This document shows, in pieces, positions 7,172 through 15,054 of a stretch of 23,385 nt of DNA. Every line of letters starts with the position of its first letter. The first letter of the stretch is position 1. The DNA is taken from NCBI GenBank assembly GCA_004000625.1, contig SAUS01000043.1:1-23385 (forward strand), written 5' to 3'. The DNA comes from Candidatus Cibiobacter qucibialis (lineage in GTDB: Bacteria; Bacillota; Clostridia; Oscillospirales; Ruminococcaceae). Both the position numbers and the translations under genes were made by a program. The notes under the pieces are model-generated. The model was given only the letters and a program-made list of their open reading frames with translations. It did no database searches and had not been told where the DNA came from.

Positions 7172-8416
7172 TTATTCTAACGATAAAAACTCAGAATCGA
7201 TTGAACCATTCAAAACCTGTTCAATGGAAGCCCTGCTCAATGCAAAGTTGCCATGTGCAGCGCCCAGTTCATCCGTATAGTCTTTATACAGGTAAACCCG
7301 AATGTTTGCATAATGCGGCTCATACTGGGTGATCACCGGGTGCAGTACCGGGTTTTGAATTTCCACGGTAACGGTACCATCTGCTGCGGTTGTTTTCTGG
7401 AATGTCACATCCAGAATGGCACCGATCATATTGTCCGGCATATCCTGCGCATTGATAAAGTTTCCCAGCGAATAGGCAACAAACGACTTATTCTCATTCG
7501 TTCCTGTCAGCCACTGCGCCGTCTGCGTCACATGCGGGTGGGTGCCAATGATTAGGTCTGCACCCTGGTCAGCCAGCCATTGGGCTGTTTCACGCTGTGC
7601 ATCCGTAACTGTATGGCTGCCTTCAACACCCCAGTGGCAGCTGACGACCAGAACGTCACAGTTGGGGCGCATATCCGTGATCTGCTTTTCAATCACATCC
7701 CTCTGGTCCAGATAAACCACGCCGTATTCACTGCCGGACGGCGTTGGCAGGCCGTTGGTCATCTCCGTATAAGAAAGATAGCCGATGGTAACGCCGTTTA
7801 CTGTCTGGTACACATAGTCATCATAGGTTTCCAGATTATAAAACCCCATGGACACCACATCATCCGGCATAGCCGCCCAGTGTGCCATCGAAGAGGCAAT
7901 GCCGCCAGCGCCTTTATCATAGCTGTGGTTGTTGGAAAGGCTGAACACCCGGAAGCCAACATTATACAGCGCATTGGTAATATCCCCAGGCGTAGAGAAC
8001 ATCGGGTAACCGGAAGGTTCATAATCATCATTGACCAGCGTTTCCTGGTTGAGCCAGTTCACATCAAACCCGGCGTAAAAATCCCGCAGATTTTCATAGG
8101 CAGGGATAAAGTCATAGTGGCCATCACTGCCGCGCGCCCCGGCCTGGTTGTAAATGCCCTCGTGGATCAGGTTATCCCCGGTTGCAGAAAAGTGTACTGT
8201 CTGTACGACCGGTTCCGGTTCAGGTGTTGGCGCGGGCGTCTGTGTCGGTTCTGTCTGTGCCTGGACTTCTTCGGTGCTTTGTGCTGTGCTTACCGTGGCT
8301 TTTGCACTGCTTTGACCGTTCCGCATGGATTCTACCAGCAGGGAGCCAACCAACACACCGCACACGCCAAGTGCAATTACTGCGCACGCAGCAGCTTCAT
8401 GGGACCTTAAAGACAT
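7172..8416 (-). CDS. CapA-family metallophosphoesterase-like protein, membrane-anchored
   Basis: A 414-residue protein with one N-terminal hydrophobic segment (about residues 9-29) acting as signal anchor, then a Ser/Thr/Gln/Pro/Glu-rich linker (about 33-70). The CapA (PGA_cap) domain starts at FSATGDNLIH. Family motifs seen: the TGDN metal site, NQET, SLSNNHSYDKG, VVSCHWGVE and IIGTHPHVTQ, then YSLGNFI. In Bacillus, CapA is needed for poly-gamma-glutamate capsule export, but most family members sit outside capsule operons and lack a known role. The start overlaps the dapB end by 10 bases with AAGGGG just upstream, so it is coupled to dapB. Its TAA stop lies inside the TTTA duplication of the adjacent repeat element. 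Confidence 0.88.
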   Translation of the reverse strand: MSLRSHEAAACAVIALGVCGVLVGSLLVESMRNGQSSAKATVSTAQSTEEVQAQTEPTQTPAPTPEPEPVVQTVHFSATGDNLIHEGIYNQAGARGSDGHYDFIPAYENLRDFYAGFDVNWLNQETLVNDDYEPSGYPMFSTPGDITNALYNVGFRVFSLSNNHSYDKGAGGIASSMAHWAAMPDDVVSMGFYNLETYDDYVYQTVNGVTIGYLSYTEMTNGLPTPSGSEYGVVYLDQRDVIEKQITDMRPNCDVLVVSCHWGVEGSHTVTDAQRETAQWLADQGADLIIGTHPHVTQTAQWLTGTNENKSFVAYSLGNFINAQDMPDNMIGAILDVTFQKTTAADGTVTVEIQNPVLHPVITQYEPHYANIRVYLYKDYTDELGAAHGNFALSRASIEQVLNGSIDSEFLSLE

Positions 8417-9177
8417 TGCATTTTCCCCTTGAGCATATCCGTCATGGTGTAGTAACCCGGCTCACACCCATCCAGGAAGAGTGCTGCTTGTACAGCGCCA
8501 TCGGCAAACACACCGCGGCTCTGGGCCACATGGCTGATGGTCACAACCTCTTCCGGGCCGCAGAACAGCACATCATGGTCGCCCACAATGCCGCCGCCGC
8601 GCACGGAGCTGATGCCCAATTCCTGCGTGCCGCGCTTCTGGCGCACAGCGTGGCGGTCATAGACATACTCATATTTGCCGCCAGCTTCCTCGTTGATGGC
8701 ATTTGCGATCATCAAAGCGGTTCCGCTGGGGGCATCCAGCTTGTTGTGATGGTGCTTCTCCACAATTTCGATATCAAACTCGCCATCAAACAGCTTGGTC
8801 GCACGGCGGGCCAGCTCGATCAACACATTTATGCCAACCGACATATTGGCGCTGCGGAACACCGGCACCTTCTCGCTGGCCTGTTCCACCACAGCCTCGT
8901 CCTCTTTGCTCAAACCGGTCGAGCAAAGCACGCAAGGCATACCATGTGCCGCGCAGAACTGTGCCGCGTGCACCGTACCGGCAGGGGAAGTAAAATCAAT
9001 TACGATTCCCTTTGCCTCCGGCAAATCTTCCAGCGAAGCGTAAACCGGGATATCCCCGATCTGACCGGCTTTCTGGTCCACACCGGCAACAATGCGGCAA
9101 TCGCTGCGGGCAGAGATCTTTTCCACAAGGGTATGGCCCATACGGCCGTTAATGCCCTGAATAATCAAATCCGTCAT
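8407..9177 (-). CDS. dapB: 4-hydroxy-tetrahydrodipicolinate reductase
   Basis: Reduces the product of DapA to tetrahydrodipicolinate using NAD(P)H, a committed step to diaminopimelate and lysine. The 256-residue length is typical. Visible features are the nucleotide-binding GINGRMG loop (from G8), FTSPAG at 62-67, the CSTGLS segment, and the active-site KHHHNKLDAPSGTAL motif (H142-H144, K146). The C-terminal SHVAQSRGVFADGA segment is also typical. AAGGAAGG lies shortly before the ATG. It follows dapA after 85 bases that contain a GC-rich hairpin (9208-9250) and overlaps capA by 10 bases. Confidence 0.96.
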   Translation of the reverse strand: MTDLIIQGINGRMGHTLVEKISARSDCRIVAGVDQKAGQIGDIPVYASLEDLPEAKGIVIDFTSPAGTVHAAQFCAAHGMPCVLCSTGLSKEDEAVVEQASEKVPVFRSANMSVGINVLIELARRATKLFDGEFDIEIVEKHHHNKLDAPSGTALMIANAINEEAGGKYEYVYDRHAVRQKRGTQELGISSVRGGGIVGDHDVLFCGPEEVVTISHVAQSRGVFADGAVQAALFLDGCEPGYYTMTDMLKGKMQCL

Positions 9178-9207
9178 CTTAATTTGGTTCCTTCCTTTTC
9201 CAAAGCA

Positions 9208-9250
9208 CAGGCCCGCGGCGCCGCAACAAATCCGCGGTACTGCGGGCCTG
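9208..9250 (-). repeat. GC-rich hairpin between dapA and dapB
   Basis: A perfect 9-bp stem, CAGGCCCGC (9208-9216) with GCGGGCCTG (9242-9250), and a CCGCGG pair inside. On the coding (minus) strand it is not followed by a T-run but by GCTTTGGAAAAGGAAGG, the dapB ribosome site. It therefore looks more like an RNA-processing or stabilising element, or a leaky terminator, than a full stop. Confidence 0.55.
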
Positions 9251-9262
9251 GTCGTGATTATT

Positions 9263-10153
9263 TTATTTCAGAACGCCGTAAGCCTTCATCTCATTTTCCA
9301 GGGACTGCTGCACGGCAGCCGAAGGCTCCACCAGAGGCAGGCGCAATGGACCCGCATTCCAGCCCAGGCGGTTCATTGCCCATTTGACCGGGATGGGGTT
9401 TACATCAGCAAACAGGGCATGGCACAGCGGCAGCGCTTTCAGCTGCAGTTCCAGGCTCTTTGCCGTGTCACCGGAAAACCATGCGGCACAGATATCGTGT
9501 GCCTGCTGCGGCGCAACATTGGAAAGCACACTGATGACGCCCTTACCACCCAAGGACAAGATCGGCACAATCTGGTCATCGTTGCCAGAATAAATGTTCA
9601 GTTCCTCGCCACACAGGGCTGCAACATCCGCAACCTGGGAGATATTGCCGCTGGCTTCCTTTACAGCATTTACATTGGGCAGCTTGGCAAGCTCCGCCAG
9701 TGTGGCGGGCTGCAGATTCACACCGGTACGGGACGGAACATTGTAAATGATGCAGGGCAGGGTAACGGCATTTGCAATGGCCGTATAGTGGGCAATTAGG
9801 CCCGCCTGGCTGGTTTTGTTGTAATAAGGGGTAACCAGCAGCAGGGCATCTGCACCGGCTTCCTCGGCCTCTTTGGAGATCTCAATGGCAAAGGCCGTAT
9901 CGTTGGAGCCCGTGCCCGCAATAACAGGAACGCGCTTTGCGGTATGCTTCACAGCAAAACGGATGCACTCCACATGCTCTTCGTGGCTGAGCGCTGCGGA
10001 TTCACCCGTGGTGCCGCAGATCACAATGGCATCCGTGCCGTGTGCAATCTGATCATCAATAATGCGGCCCAGTTCCTCAAAGTTGACGGTTCCGTCTGCG
10101 TGCATGGGGGTAATGATGGCAACAGCAGCACCGGTAAATACAGGTTGTTTCAT
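9263..10153 (-). CDS. dapA: 4-hydroxy-tetrahydrodipicolinate synthase
   Basis: Condenses pyruvate with aspartate semialdehyde, the first step unique to the lysine/diaminopimelate branch. A 296-residue TIM-barrel enzyme of normal length. Key residues are in place: T48-T49 in GTTGESAAL, Y111 in PYYNK, Y137 in YNVPSRTG, R142, and the Schiff-base lysine K165 in VKEASG. AAGGAG lies upstream of the ATG. It starts 32 bases after the asd stop and is followed by dapB, giving the pathway order asd-dapA-dapB. Confidence 0.97.
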   Translation of the reverse strand: MKQPVFTGAAVAIITPMHADGTVNFEELGRIIDDQIAHGTDAIVICGTTGESAALSHEEHVECIRFAVKHTAKRVPVIAGTGSNDTAFAIEISKEAEEAGADALLLVTPYYNKTSQAGLIAHYTAIANAVTLPCIIYNVPSRTGVNLQPATLAELAKLPNVNAVKEASGNISQVADVAALCGEELNIYSGNDDQIVPILSLGGKGVISVLSNVAPQQAHDICAAWFSGDTAKSLELQLKALPLCHALFADVNPIPVKWAMNRLGWNAGPLRLPLVEPSAAVQQSLENEMKAYGVLK

Positions 10154-10185
10154 AGGGAATGCTTCTCCTTCAATCTAGGGGATGA

Positions 10186-11265
10186 TTAGTCAAAATAGCC
10201 CTTAACGGCCAACAGTTCTGCCAGCAGAACTGCACCGCCTGCTGCGCCGCGCAGCGTGTTGTGGGACAGGCAGACAAACTTGTAATCGTACTGGGTATCC
10301 TCACGCAGGCGACCAATGCTGACAGCCATGCCGTTTTCAATCATGCGGTCCAGCTTGGGCTGGGGGCGGTCATCTTCTTCAAAGTAATGCAGGAACTGTT
10401 TGGGTGCGCTGGGCAGGTCCAGATCCTGCGCCGGGCCATGAAATTCTTTCCAGGTTTTCAGGATTTCTTCTTTGGTGGGCTTTTTATCAAAGCTTACGAA
10501 CACCGCGCCCATGTGGCCATCGGATACCGGTACGCGCAGGCACTGGGCCGTAATGGAAGGTGCAGTTGCGGGCACAATCTTATCGCCATCAATGTGGCCC
10601 CACAGCTTCAGCGGCTCCTGCTCACTCTTTTCTTCTTCACCACCGATGTAGGGAATCACGTTATCCAGGATATCGGGGAAAGTCTCAAACGTTTTGCCAG
10701 CGCCGGAGATTGCCTGATAGGTGCAGACCAGGCACTTGGTTACGCCGTAATCCTTCATCAGCGGGTGCAGGGCAGGCACATAGCTCTGCAGGCTGCAGTT
10801 GGACTTGACGGCAATAAAGCCGCGCTTGGTGCCCAGGCGCTTGCGCTGTGCGGGGATGATTTCCAGGTGGTCTGCATTGATTTCAGGCACTACCATCGGA
10901 ACATCCGGTGTCATGCGGTGTGCGCTGTTGTTGGAAACCACAGGGCATTCTGCCTTGGCGTAAGCTTCTTCCAGCGCTTTGATTTCGTCCTTTTTCATGT
11001 TGACTGCACAGAACACAAAATCCACCTGTGCAGCAACTTCTTCCACCTTGGAAGCATCCAGAACCACCATCTTTTTGACTGCTTCCGGCATCGGTGTTTT
11101 CATCAGCCAGCGGCCGCCGACAGCATCCTCATAGGTCTTGCCTGCGGAGCGTGCCGATGCAGCCAGAGCCGTAAGCTTAAACCAGGGATGATTTTCCAGC
11201 AGGGTAATAAAACGCTGGCCCACCATGCCAGTTGCACCAACAACGCCAACTTTGTACTGTTTCAT
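10186..11265 (-). CDS. asd: Aspartate-semialdehyde dehydrogenase
   Basis: Reduces aspartyl phosphate to aspartate semialdehyde, the branch point to lysine/diaminopimelate, threonine and methionine. The 359-residue protein has the N-terminal Rossmann GVVGATGMVGQ motif, the SNNSAHRM segment and the active-site cysteine C157 in KSNCSLQ. The YQAISGAG and RVPVSDGHMGAV segments resemble the archaeal/fungal-type enzyme more than the E. coli type. The ATG at 11265 follows GGAGGAAAGGA; an in-frame ATG at 11343 has no ribosome site and lies in the structured leader. It is the first gene of the lysine operon, controlled by the riboswitch at 11491-11658. Confidence 0.95.
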   Translation of the reverse strand: MKQYKVGVVGATGMVGQRFITLLENHPWFKLTALAASARSAGKTYEDAVGGRWLMKTPMPEAVKKMVVLDASKVEEVAAQVDFVFCAVNMKKDEIKALEEAYAKAECPVVSNNSAHRMTPDVPMVVPEINADHLEIIPAQRKRLGTKRGFIAVKSNCSLQSYVPALHPLMKDYGVTKCLVCTYQAISGAGKTFETFPDILDNVIPYIGGEEEKSEQEPLKLWGHIDGDKIVPATAPSITAQCLRVPVSDGHMGAVFVSFDKKPTKEEILKTWKEFHGPAQDLDLPSAPKQFLHYFEEDDRPQPKLDRMIENGMAVSIGRLREDTQYDYKFVCLSHNTLRGAAGGAVLLAELLAVKGYFD

Positions 11266-11293
11266 CTTAAACTGCCGTCCTTTCCTCCAGAAA

Positions 11294-11312
11294 CCCCAAC
11301 GCACATTTGGGG
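11294..11312 (-). repeat. Hairpin just upstream of the asd ribosome site
   Basis: CCCCAA (minus, 11312-11307) pairs perfectly with TTGGGG (11299-11294) around a 7-base loop. It ends six bases before the GGAGG of asd. It has no T-run long enough to be a terminator. It may affect translation or RNA stability; this is inference only. Confidence 0.45.
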
Positions 11313-11364
11313 GATTCTGCTTCTGTTCCCAGCCCCATACCATTACCTATATGCAGCTGCCGCC

Positions 11365-11395
11365 GCAGGTTTGCAGGGGGTAAGCACAAACCTGC
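11365..11395 (-). repeat. Perfect 9-bp inverted repeat in the asd leader
   Basis: GCAGGTTTG (11365-11373) and CAAACCTGC (11387-11395) around a 13-base loop, flanked on each side by GC-rich GCCGCC-type sequence. It lies between the riboswitch terminator and asd and lacks a T-run on either strand. Its role is unknown. Confidence 0.5.
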
Positions 11396-11434
11396 CGCCG
11401 CATTCAAGCCATTTTGCTGCCAAACACGAGATAA

Positions 11435-11459
11435 TAAAAAAACCGGCTTGAAAACCGGC
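11435..11459 (-). terminator. Riboswitch-controlled terminator upstream of asd
   Basis: On the minus strand, GCCGGTT (11459-11453) pairs with AGCCGGT (11448-11442), using two G-U pairs, around a UUCA loop. A run of seven Ts (to about 11435) follows. It lies 31 bases after the lysine aptamer. TGTGCCG (11462-11456), overlapping its 5' half, can instead pair with CGGCACA of the 5' P1 strand (11660-11654), giving an antiterminator. Confidence 0.75.
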
Positions 11460-11476
11460 ACAAAATGCAATATAAT
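11448..11476 (+). promoter_or_regulatory. Candidate promoter for queA, antisense to the lysine riboswitch
   Basis: TTGAAA (11448-11453), 17-base spacer, TATAAT (11471-11476). This is a near-consensus sigma-A site on the + strand. It is the best rightward promoter I can find before queA, and would give a leader of about 270 bases running antisense through the whole lysine aptamer. The -35 box coincides with the loop and 3' stem of the riboswitch terminator, so part of the match may be accidental. Confidence 0.5.
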
Positions 11477-11490
11477 GATACATTGCATGA

Positions 11491-11658
11491 GCACAGCGCA
11501 ACACGTTAATCCTAACGTGACAGTCCCGCCCCTGTTCGGCTGCGGGCCCAGGAACGATGCGTGCCGTGCACCGCCTTCGGCGGACGTCCCTTTCCATTCC
11601 CCACAAGCCTTTGGCTGGCATAAAAGGGAATATACTGATGAAATCCGCGCCTCTGTGC
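11491..11658 (-). promoter_or_regulatory. Lysine riboswitch (L box) controlling asd-dapA-dapB
   Basis: Read on the minus strand, the hallmark L-box blocks appear in order: P1 5' strand GCACAG, AGAGGCGCGG with a nearby AGTA, then GGAAAGGGACG, CGCCGAAGGCG and GGACTGTCAC. A CACGTTA/TAACGTG hairpin follows, and the P1 3' strand CTGTGC (11496-11491) closes the aptamer. At about 168 nt the size is normal. Lysine binding should stabilise P1 and free the terminator at 11435-11459, turning the operon off. The 5' P1 strand is shared with a possible antiterminator. Confidence 0.93.
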
Positions 11659-11703
11659 CGCATGGCAGCTGCTGTAAGATACAATCGCCGCCTGCATGCC
11701 TCA

Positions 11704-11732
11704 ATAATAGCATTGCGCGGCCAACTTGTCAA
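11704..11732 (-). promoter_or_regulatory. Strong sigma-A promoter of the lysine operon
   Basis: On the minus strand: TTGACA (11732-11727), exactly 17 bases, TATTAT (11709-11704). Transcription should start near 11697, about 40 bases before the lysine aptamer. It lies only 21 bases upstream of the queA start codon on the opposite strand. Confidence 0.85.
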
Positions 11733-11752
11733 CGCAAAAAGGAAGCAAAACA

Positions 11753-12781
11753 ATGTTAAAGAAAGATTTTTGGTATGACCTGCCCAAAGAACTGATTGCC
11801 CAGGAGCCCGCTGACCCGCGTGACAGCGCCCGCCTGATGGTGCTTGACCGCAAGAATGATACGATTGAACACCGCATCTTCCATGACCTGCCGGAATACC
11901 TGAACGCCGGAGATGTGCTGGTCGTCAACAATTCTAAGGTTCTGCCTGCCCGCTTGATGGGTGTTAAAGTGCCCACCGGCGCCGTGTGCGAGGTTCTGCT
12001 GCTCCGCCAGGCCCACGGTGACACCTGGGAATGCTTGGCCCGCCCCGGCCGCCGGATGCAGGCTGGCACCAAGCTGAGCTTTGGCGACGGCTCCCTGACG
12101 GCCACAGTAGACGAGACCCTGCCGGATGGCAACAAATATGTAACCTTCCAATACGATACCCAGACTTTGTACGAAAAGCTGGATGAGTTCGGCAAAATGC
12201 CGCTGCCGCCGTACATCACCCGCCAGCTAGAGGATCAGAGCCAGTACCAGACCGTATACGCCAAAGAGCTTGGCAGCGCGGCTGCCCCCACAGCCGGGCT
12301 GCATTTTACCCCGGAACTGCTGGATACCATCCGTGCCAAGGGGGTCAACATTGTGGAAGTGACCCTGCACGTTGGCCTTGGCACCTTCCGCCCTGTCAGC
12401 GAGGATAATATTCAGGAGCACCAGATGCACACCGAATGGTACTGCGTGGATGATACTGCAGCCGAGGCCATCAACGCAGCACGCGCCAGCGGCCATCGCG
12501 TAATTGCTGTCGGTACCACCAGCTGCCGCACGCTGGAAGCCGTCTGGGCCAAGTACGGCAAGATTGTCCCTTGCAGCGGTACTACCGATATTTTCCTGTA
12601 CCCCGGTGTAGAGCTGCACGCTATTGACGGCCTGGTGACAAACTTCCACCTGCCGGAAAGCACTTTGATTATGCTGATCTCTGCGTTTTACGGGTATGAG
12701 AAAACCATGGCTGCATATAAGGTTGCCGTACAGGAAAAATATCGCTTTTTCTCCTTTGGCGATGCCATGTTCATCCAATAA
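11753..12781 (+). CDS. queA: tRNA preQ1(34) S-adenosylmethionine ribosyltransferase-isomerase
   Basis: Transfers and isomerises the ribosyl part of S-adenosylmethionine onto preQ1 at the wobble base of tRNA, giving epoxyqueuosine. The 342-residue length is typical. Family motifs include the N-terminal FWYDLPKELIAQEP, VVNNSKVLPARL, PTAGLHFT, HVGLGTFRPV, and C-terminal TNFHLPESTLIMLISAFYGYE. The ATG at 11753 is chosen because AAAAGGA lies just upstream; an in-frame ATG at 11726 lies within the divergent lysine promoter. tgt, which acts one step earlier in the pathway, follows. Its upstream region is shared with the lysine-operon leader on the other strand. Confidence 0.96.
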   Translation: MLKKDFWYDLPKELIAQEPADPRDSARLMVLDRKNDTIEHRIFHDLPEYLNAGDVLVVNNSKVLPARLMGVKVPTGAVCEVLLLRQAHGDTWECLARPGRRMQAGTKLSFGDGSLTATVDETLPDGNKYVTFQYDTQTLYEKLDEFGKMPLPPYITRQLEDQSQYQTVYAKELGSAAAPTAGLHFTPELLDTIRAKGVNIVEVTLHVGLGTFRPVSEDNIQEHQMHTEWYCVDDTAAEAINAARASGHRVIAVGTTSCRTLEAVWAKYGKIVPCSGTTDIFLYPGVELHAIDGLVTNFHLPESTLIMLISAFYGYEKTMAAYKVAVQEKYRFFSFGDAMFIQ

Positions 12782-12799
12782 GCCTGCCTCGCAGAACAG

Positions 12800-12828
12800 T
12801 TGACTTATCCTACTGCTTCCAGTATAAT
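12800..12828 (+). promoter_or_regulatory. Sigma-A promoter upstream of tgt
   Basis: TTGACT (12800-12805), 17-base spacer, TATAAT (12823-12828), close to consensus. Transcription would start near 12835, at the foot of the hairpin 12840-12867, with tgt about 80 bases downstream. tgt can therefore be expressed apart from queA. Confidence 0.75.
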
Positions 12829-12839
12829 AAAATCACAAA

Positions 12840-12867
12840 GCGGCGCAGGAAAACACTCTGGCGCCGC
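12840..12867 (+). terminator. Terminator-like hairpin in the queA-tgt gap
   Basis: GCGGCGC (12840-12846) pairs perfectly with GCGCCGC (12861-12867), followed by ATGTTTTTG. It could end queA transcripts. Because it also lies at the very start of the RNA from the promoter at 12800-12828, it could instead be an attenuator or a 5' stabilising hairpin for tgt. The T-run is short and displaced by two bases, so full termination is doubtful. Confidence 0.5.
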
Positions 12868-12914
12868 ATGTTTTTGAACAAAATGAAACAGCAAAACAGG
12901 GGAGACCATCATTT

Positions 12915-14048
<1,134 letters not shown>

Positions 14049-14078
14049 GCGGATTCCGTGTTTCCTTGCTTTACCCCC

Positions 14079-14107
14079 TTGCGGTTTATGGCGAAAGCCT
14101 GTATAAT
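14079..14107 (+). promoter_or_regulatory. Candidate sigma-A promoter for yajC
   Basis: TTGCGG (14079-14084), 17-base spacer, TATAAT (14102-14107), 42 bases before the yajC ATG. The -10 box is perfect; the -35 box has only the TTG core. Confidence 0.6.
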
Positions 14108-14149
14108 AATAGAAATACTGTAAAATCAAAATTTAAGGAGTTCCACATT

Positions 14150-14512
14150 ATGATCGAATTTTTGACCGCTGATACTTCCAGCACTGCCAGCCTGCTTGTC
14201 ACTTTCCTGCCGATGGTTCTGATCCTTGTGTTCATGTACATCATCCTGTACCTGCCCCAGAAAAAGCAGGACAAGAAAGATGCTGCCATGCGCGCTTCCA
14301 TCGAAGTAGGCGATACCGTTATTACCATTGGTGGTGTTGTTGGCCGCGTTGCTGCTATCAATGATAAGGATGATACCTTTGTTCTGGAAACCACCAGCGA
14401 CCGTGTGAAGATTCGCTTCCGCCGTTCCGCTATTTCCTCCGTTGAGAAGCTGGACATGGGCAACACTGCAAAAGATACCGCCAAGAAAGATGCTCCTGCC
14501 AAGAAGAACTGA
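14150..14512 (+). CDS. yajC: Sec translocon accessory subunit YajC
   Basis: A small (120-residue) single-pass membrane protein that associates with SecDF and the Sec translocon. A hydrophobic helix spans about residues 17-37 and is followed by YLPQKKQDKKDAAMRASIEVGD, quoted here as its parts YLPQKKQDKK and RASIEVGDTV. Next comes the TIGGVVGRV beta domain typical of YajC. The tail is Lys/Ala-rich. The ATG at 14150 follows AAGGAG; the frame opens earlier at 14066 without support. A terminator follows immediately. Position after tgt is the usual one. Confidence 0.93.
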   Translation: MIEFLTADTSSTASLLVTFLPMVLILVFMYIILYLPQKKQDKKDAAMRASIEVGDTVITIGGVVGRVAAINDKDDTFVLETTSDRVKIRFRRSAISSVEKLDMGNTAKDTAKKDAPAKKN

Positions 14513-14540
14513 TTGGTTCTGACTGTATTACCTGAATAAC

Positions 14541-14584
14541 AAACGCCCCTTTTGCATAGTTTGTACCATGCAAAGGGGGCGTTT
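14541..14584 (+). terminator. Terminator after yajC
   Basis: AAACGCCCCTTTTGCAT (14541-14557) pairs with ATGCAAAGGGGGCGTTT (14568-14584) with a single G-U pair, followed by TCTTT. It is strong, yet the next open frame begins only 6 bases later. Confidence 0.88.
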
Positions 14585-14589
14585 TCTTT

Positions 14590-15054
14590 ATGTTTGCTGC
14601 TAATTCAAGGGCTTCATCTGCCAAACTTCGATCAAGTCATATCTGCAAAGTCCGCAGTAAATCCAGCGGCCATTTATCTTGGCTGCTGATCAAAAGTTTC
14701 GGCTGCGGCGTGGGTACCGCCATCCTGCTTTTCGCTTTGGCCGCACAGATTTTTGCCCATACTGCACTCTCGCTGGAACTTGTCAAACCGGCAACCTGTG
14801 CCAGCGTGGCGGTGGGGGCTGTTCTTTCCGGCCTCGTTCTTGCGAACGGTATTGCTCAAAAACGGCTCTTATGCGGTGTTTCCGTGGGCGTCTTTTATGC
14901 GCTGTGTTTGAGCCTCACTACCGCTTTGAGCGGCAAACCGCTTGTATTTGATCATGTAAACCTCGCCTTACTTGCAGCGCTGCTGTTCGGCGGCACCGCA
15001 GGCGGCATGCTGAGTGCATTGGGCGCAGTAGGGAACACTGCGCCCGAACGCTGA
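14590..15054 (+). CDS. TIGR04086-family (YrzE-like) membrane protein
   Basis: Up to 154 residues, with a basic N-terminus (about residues 1-28) and four predicted membrane helices at roughly 30-52, 68-86, 92-112 and 122-144, ending in a Gly-rich last helix (LLFGGTAGGMLSALG). This layout and the position right after yajC match the TIGR04086/YrzE membrane family of Firmicutes, which has no established function. The ATG at 14590 has no ribosome site and lies right behind the yajC terminator, so the true start may be a later GTG or TTG codon. The stop overlaps the next gene start by one base (TGATG), so the two are coupled. Confidence 0.65.
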   Translation: MFAANSRASSAKLRSSHICKVRSKSSGHLSWLLIKSFGCGVGTAILLFALAAQIFAHTALSLELVKPATCASVAVGAVLSGLVLANGIAQKRLLCGVSVGVFYALCLSLTTALSGKPLVFDHVNLALLAALLFGGTAGGMLSALGAVGNTAPER

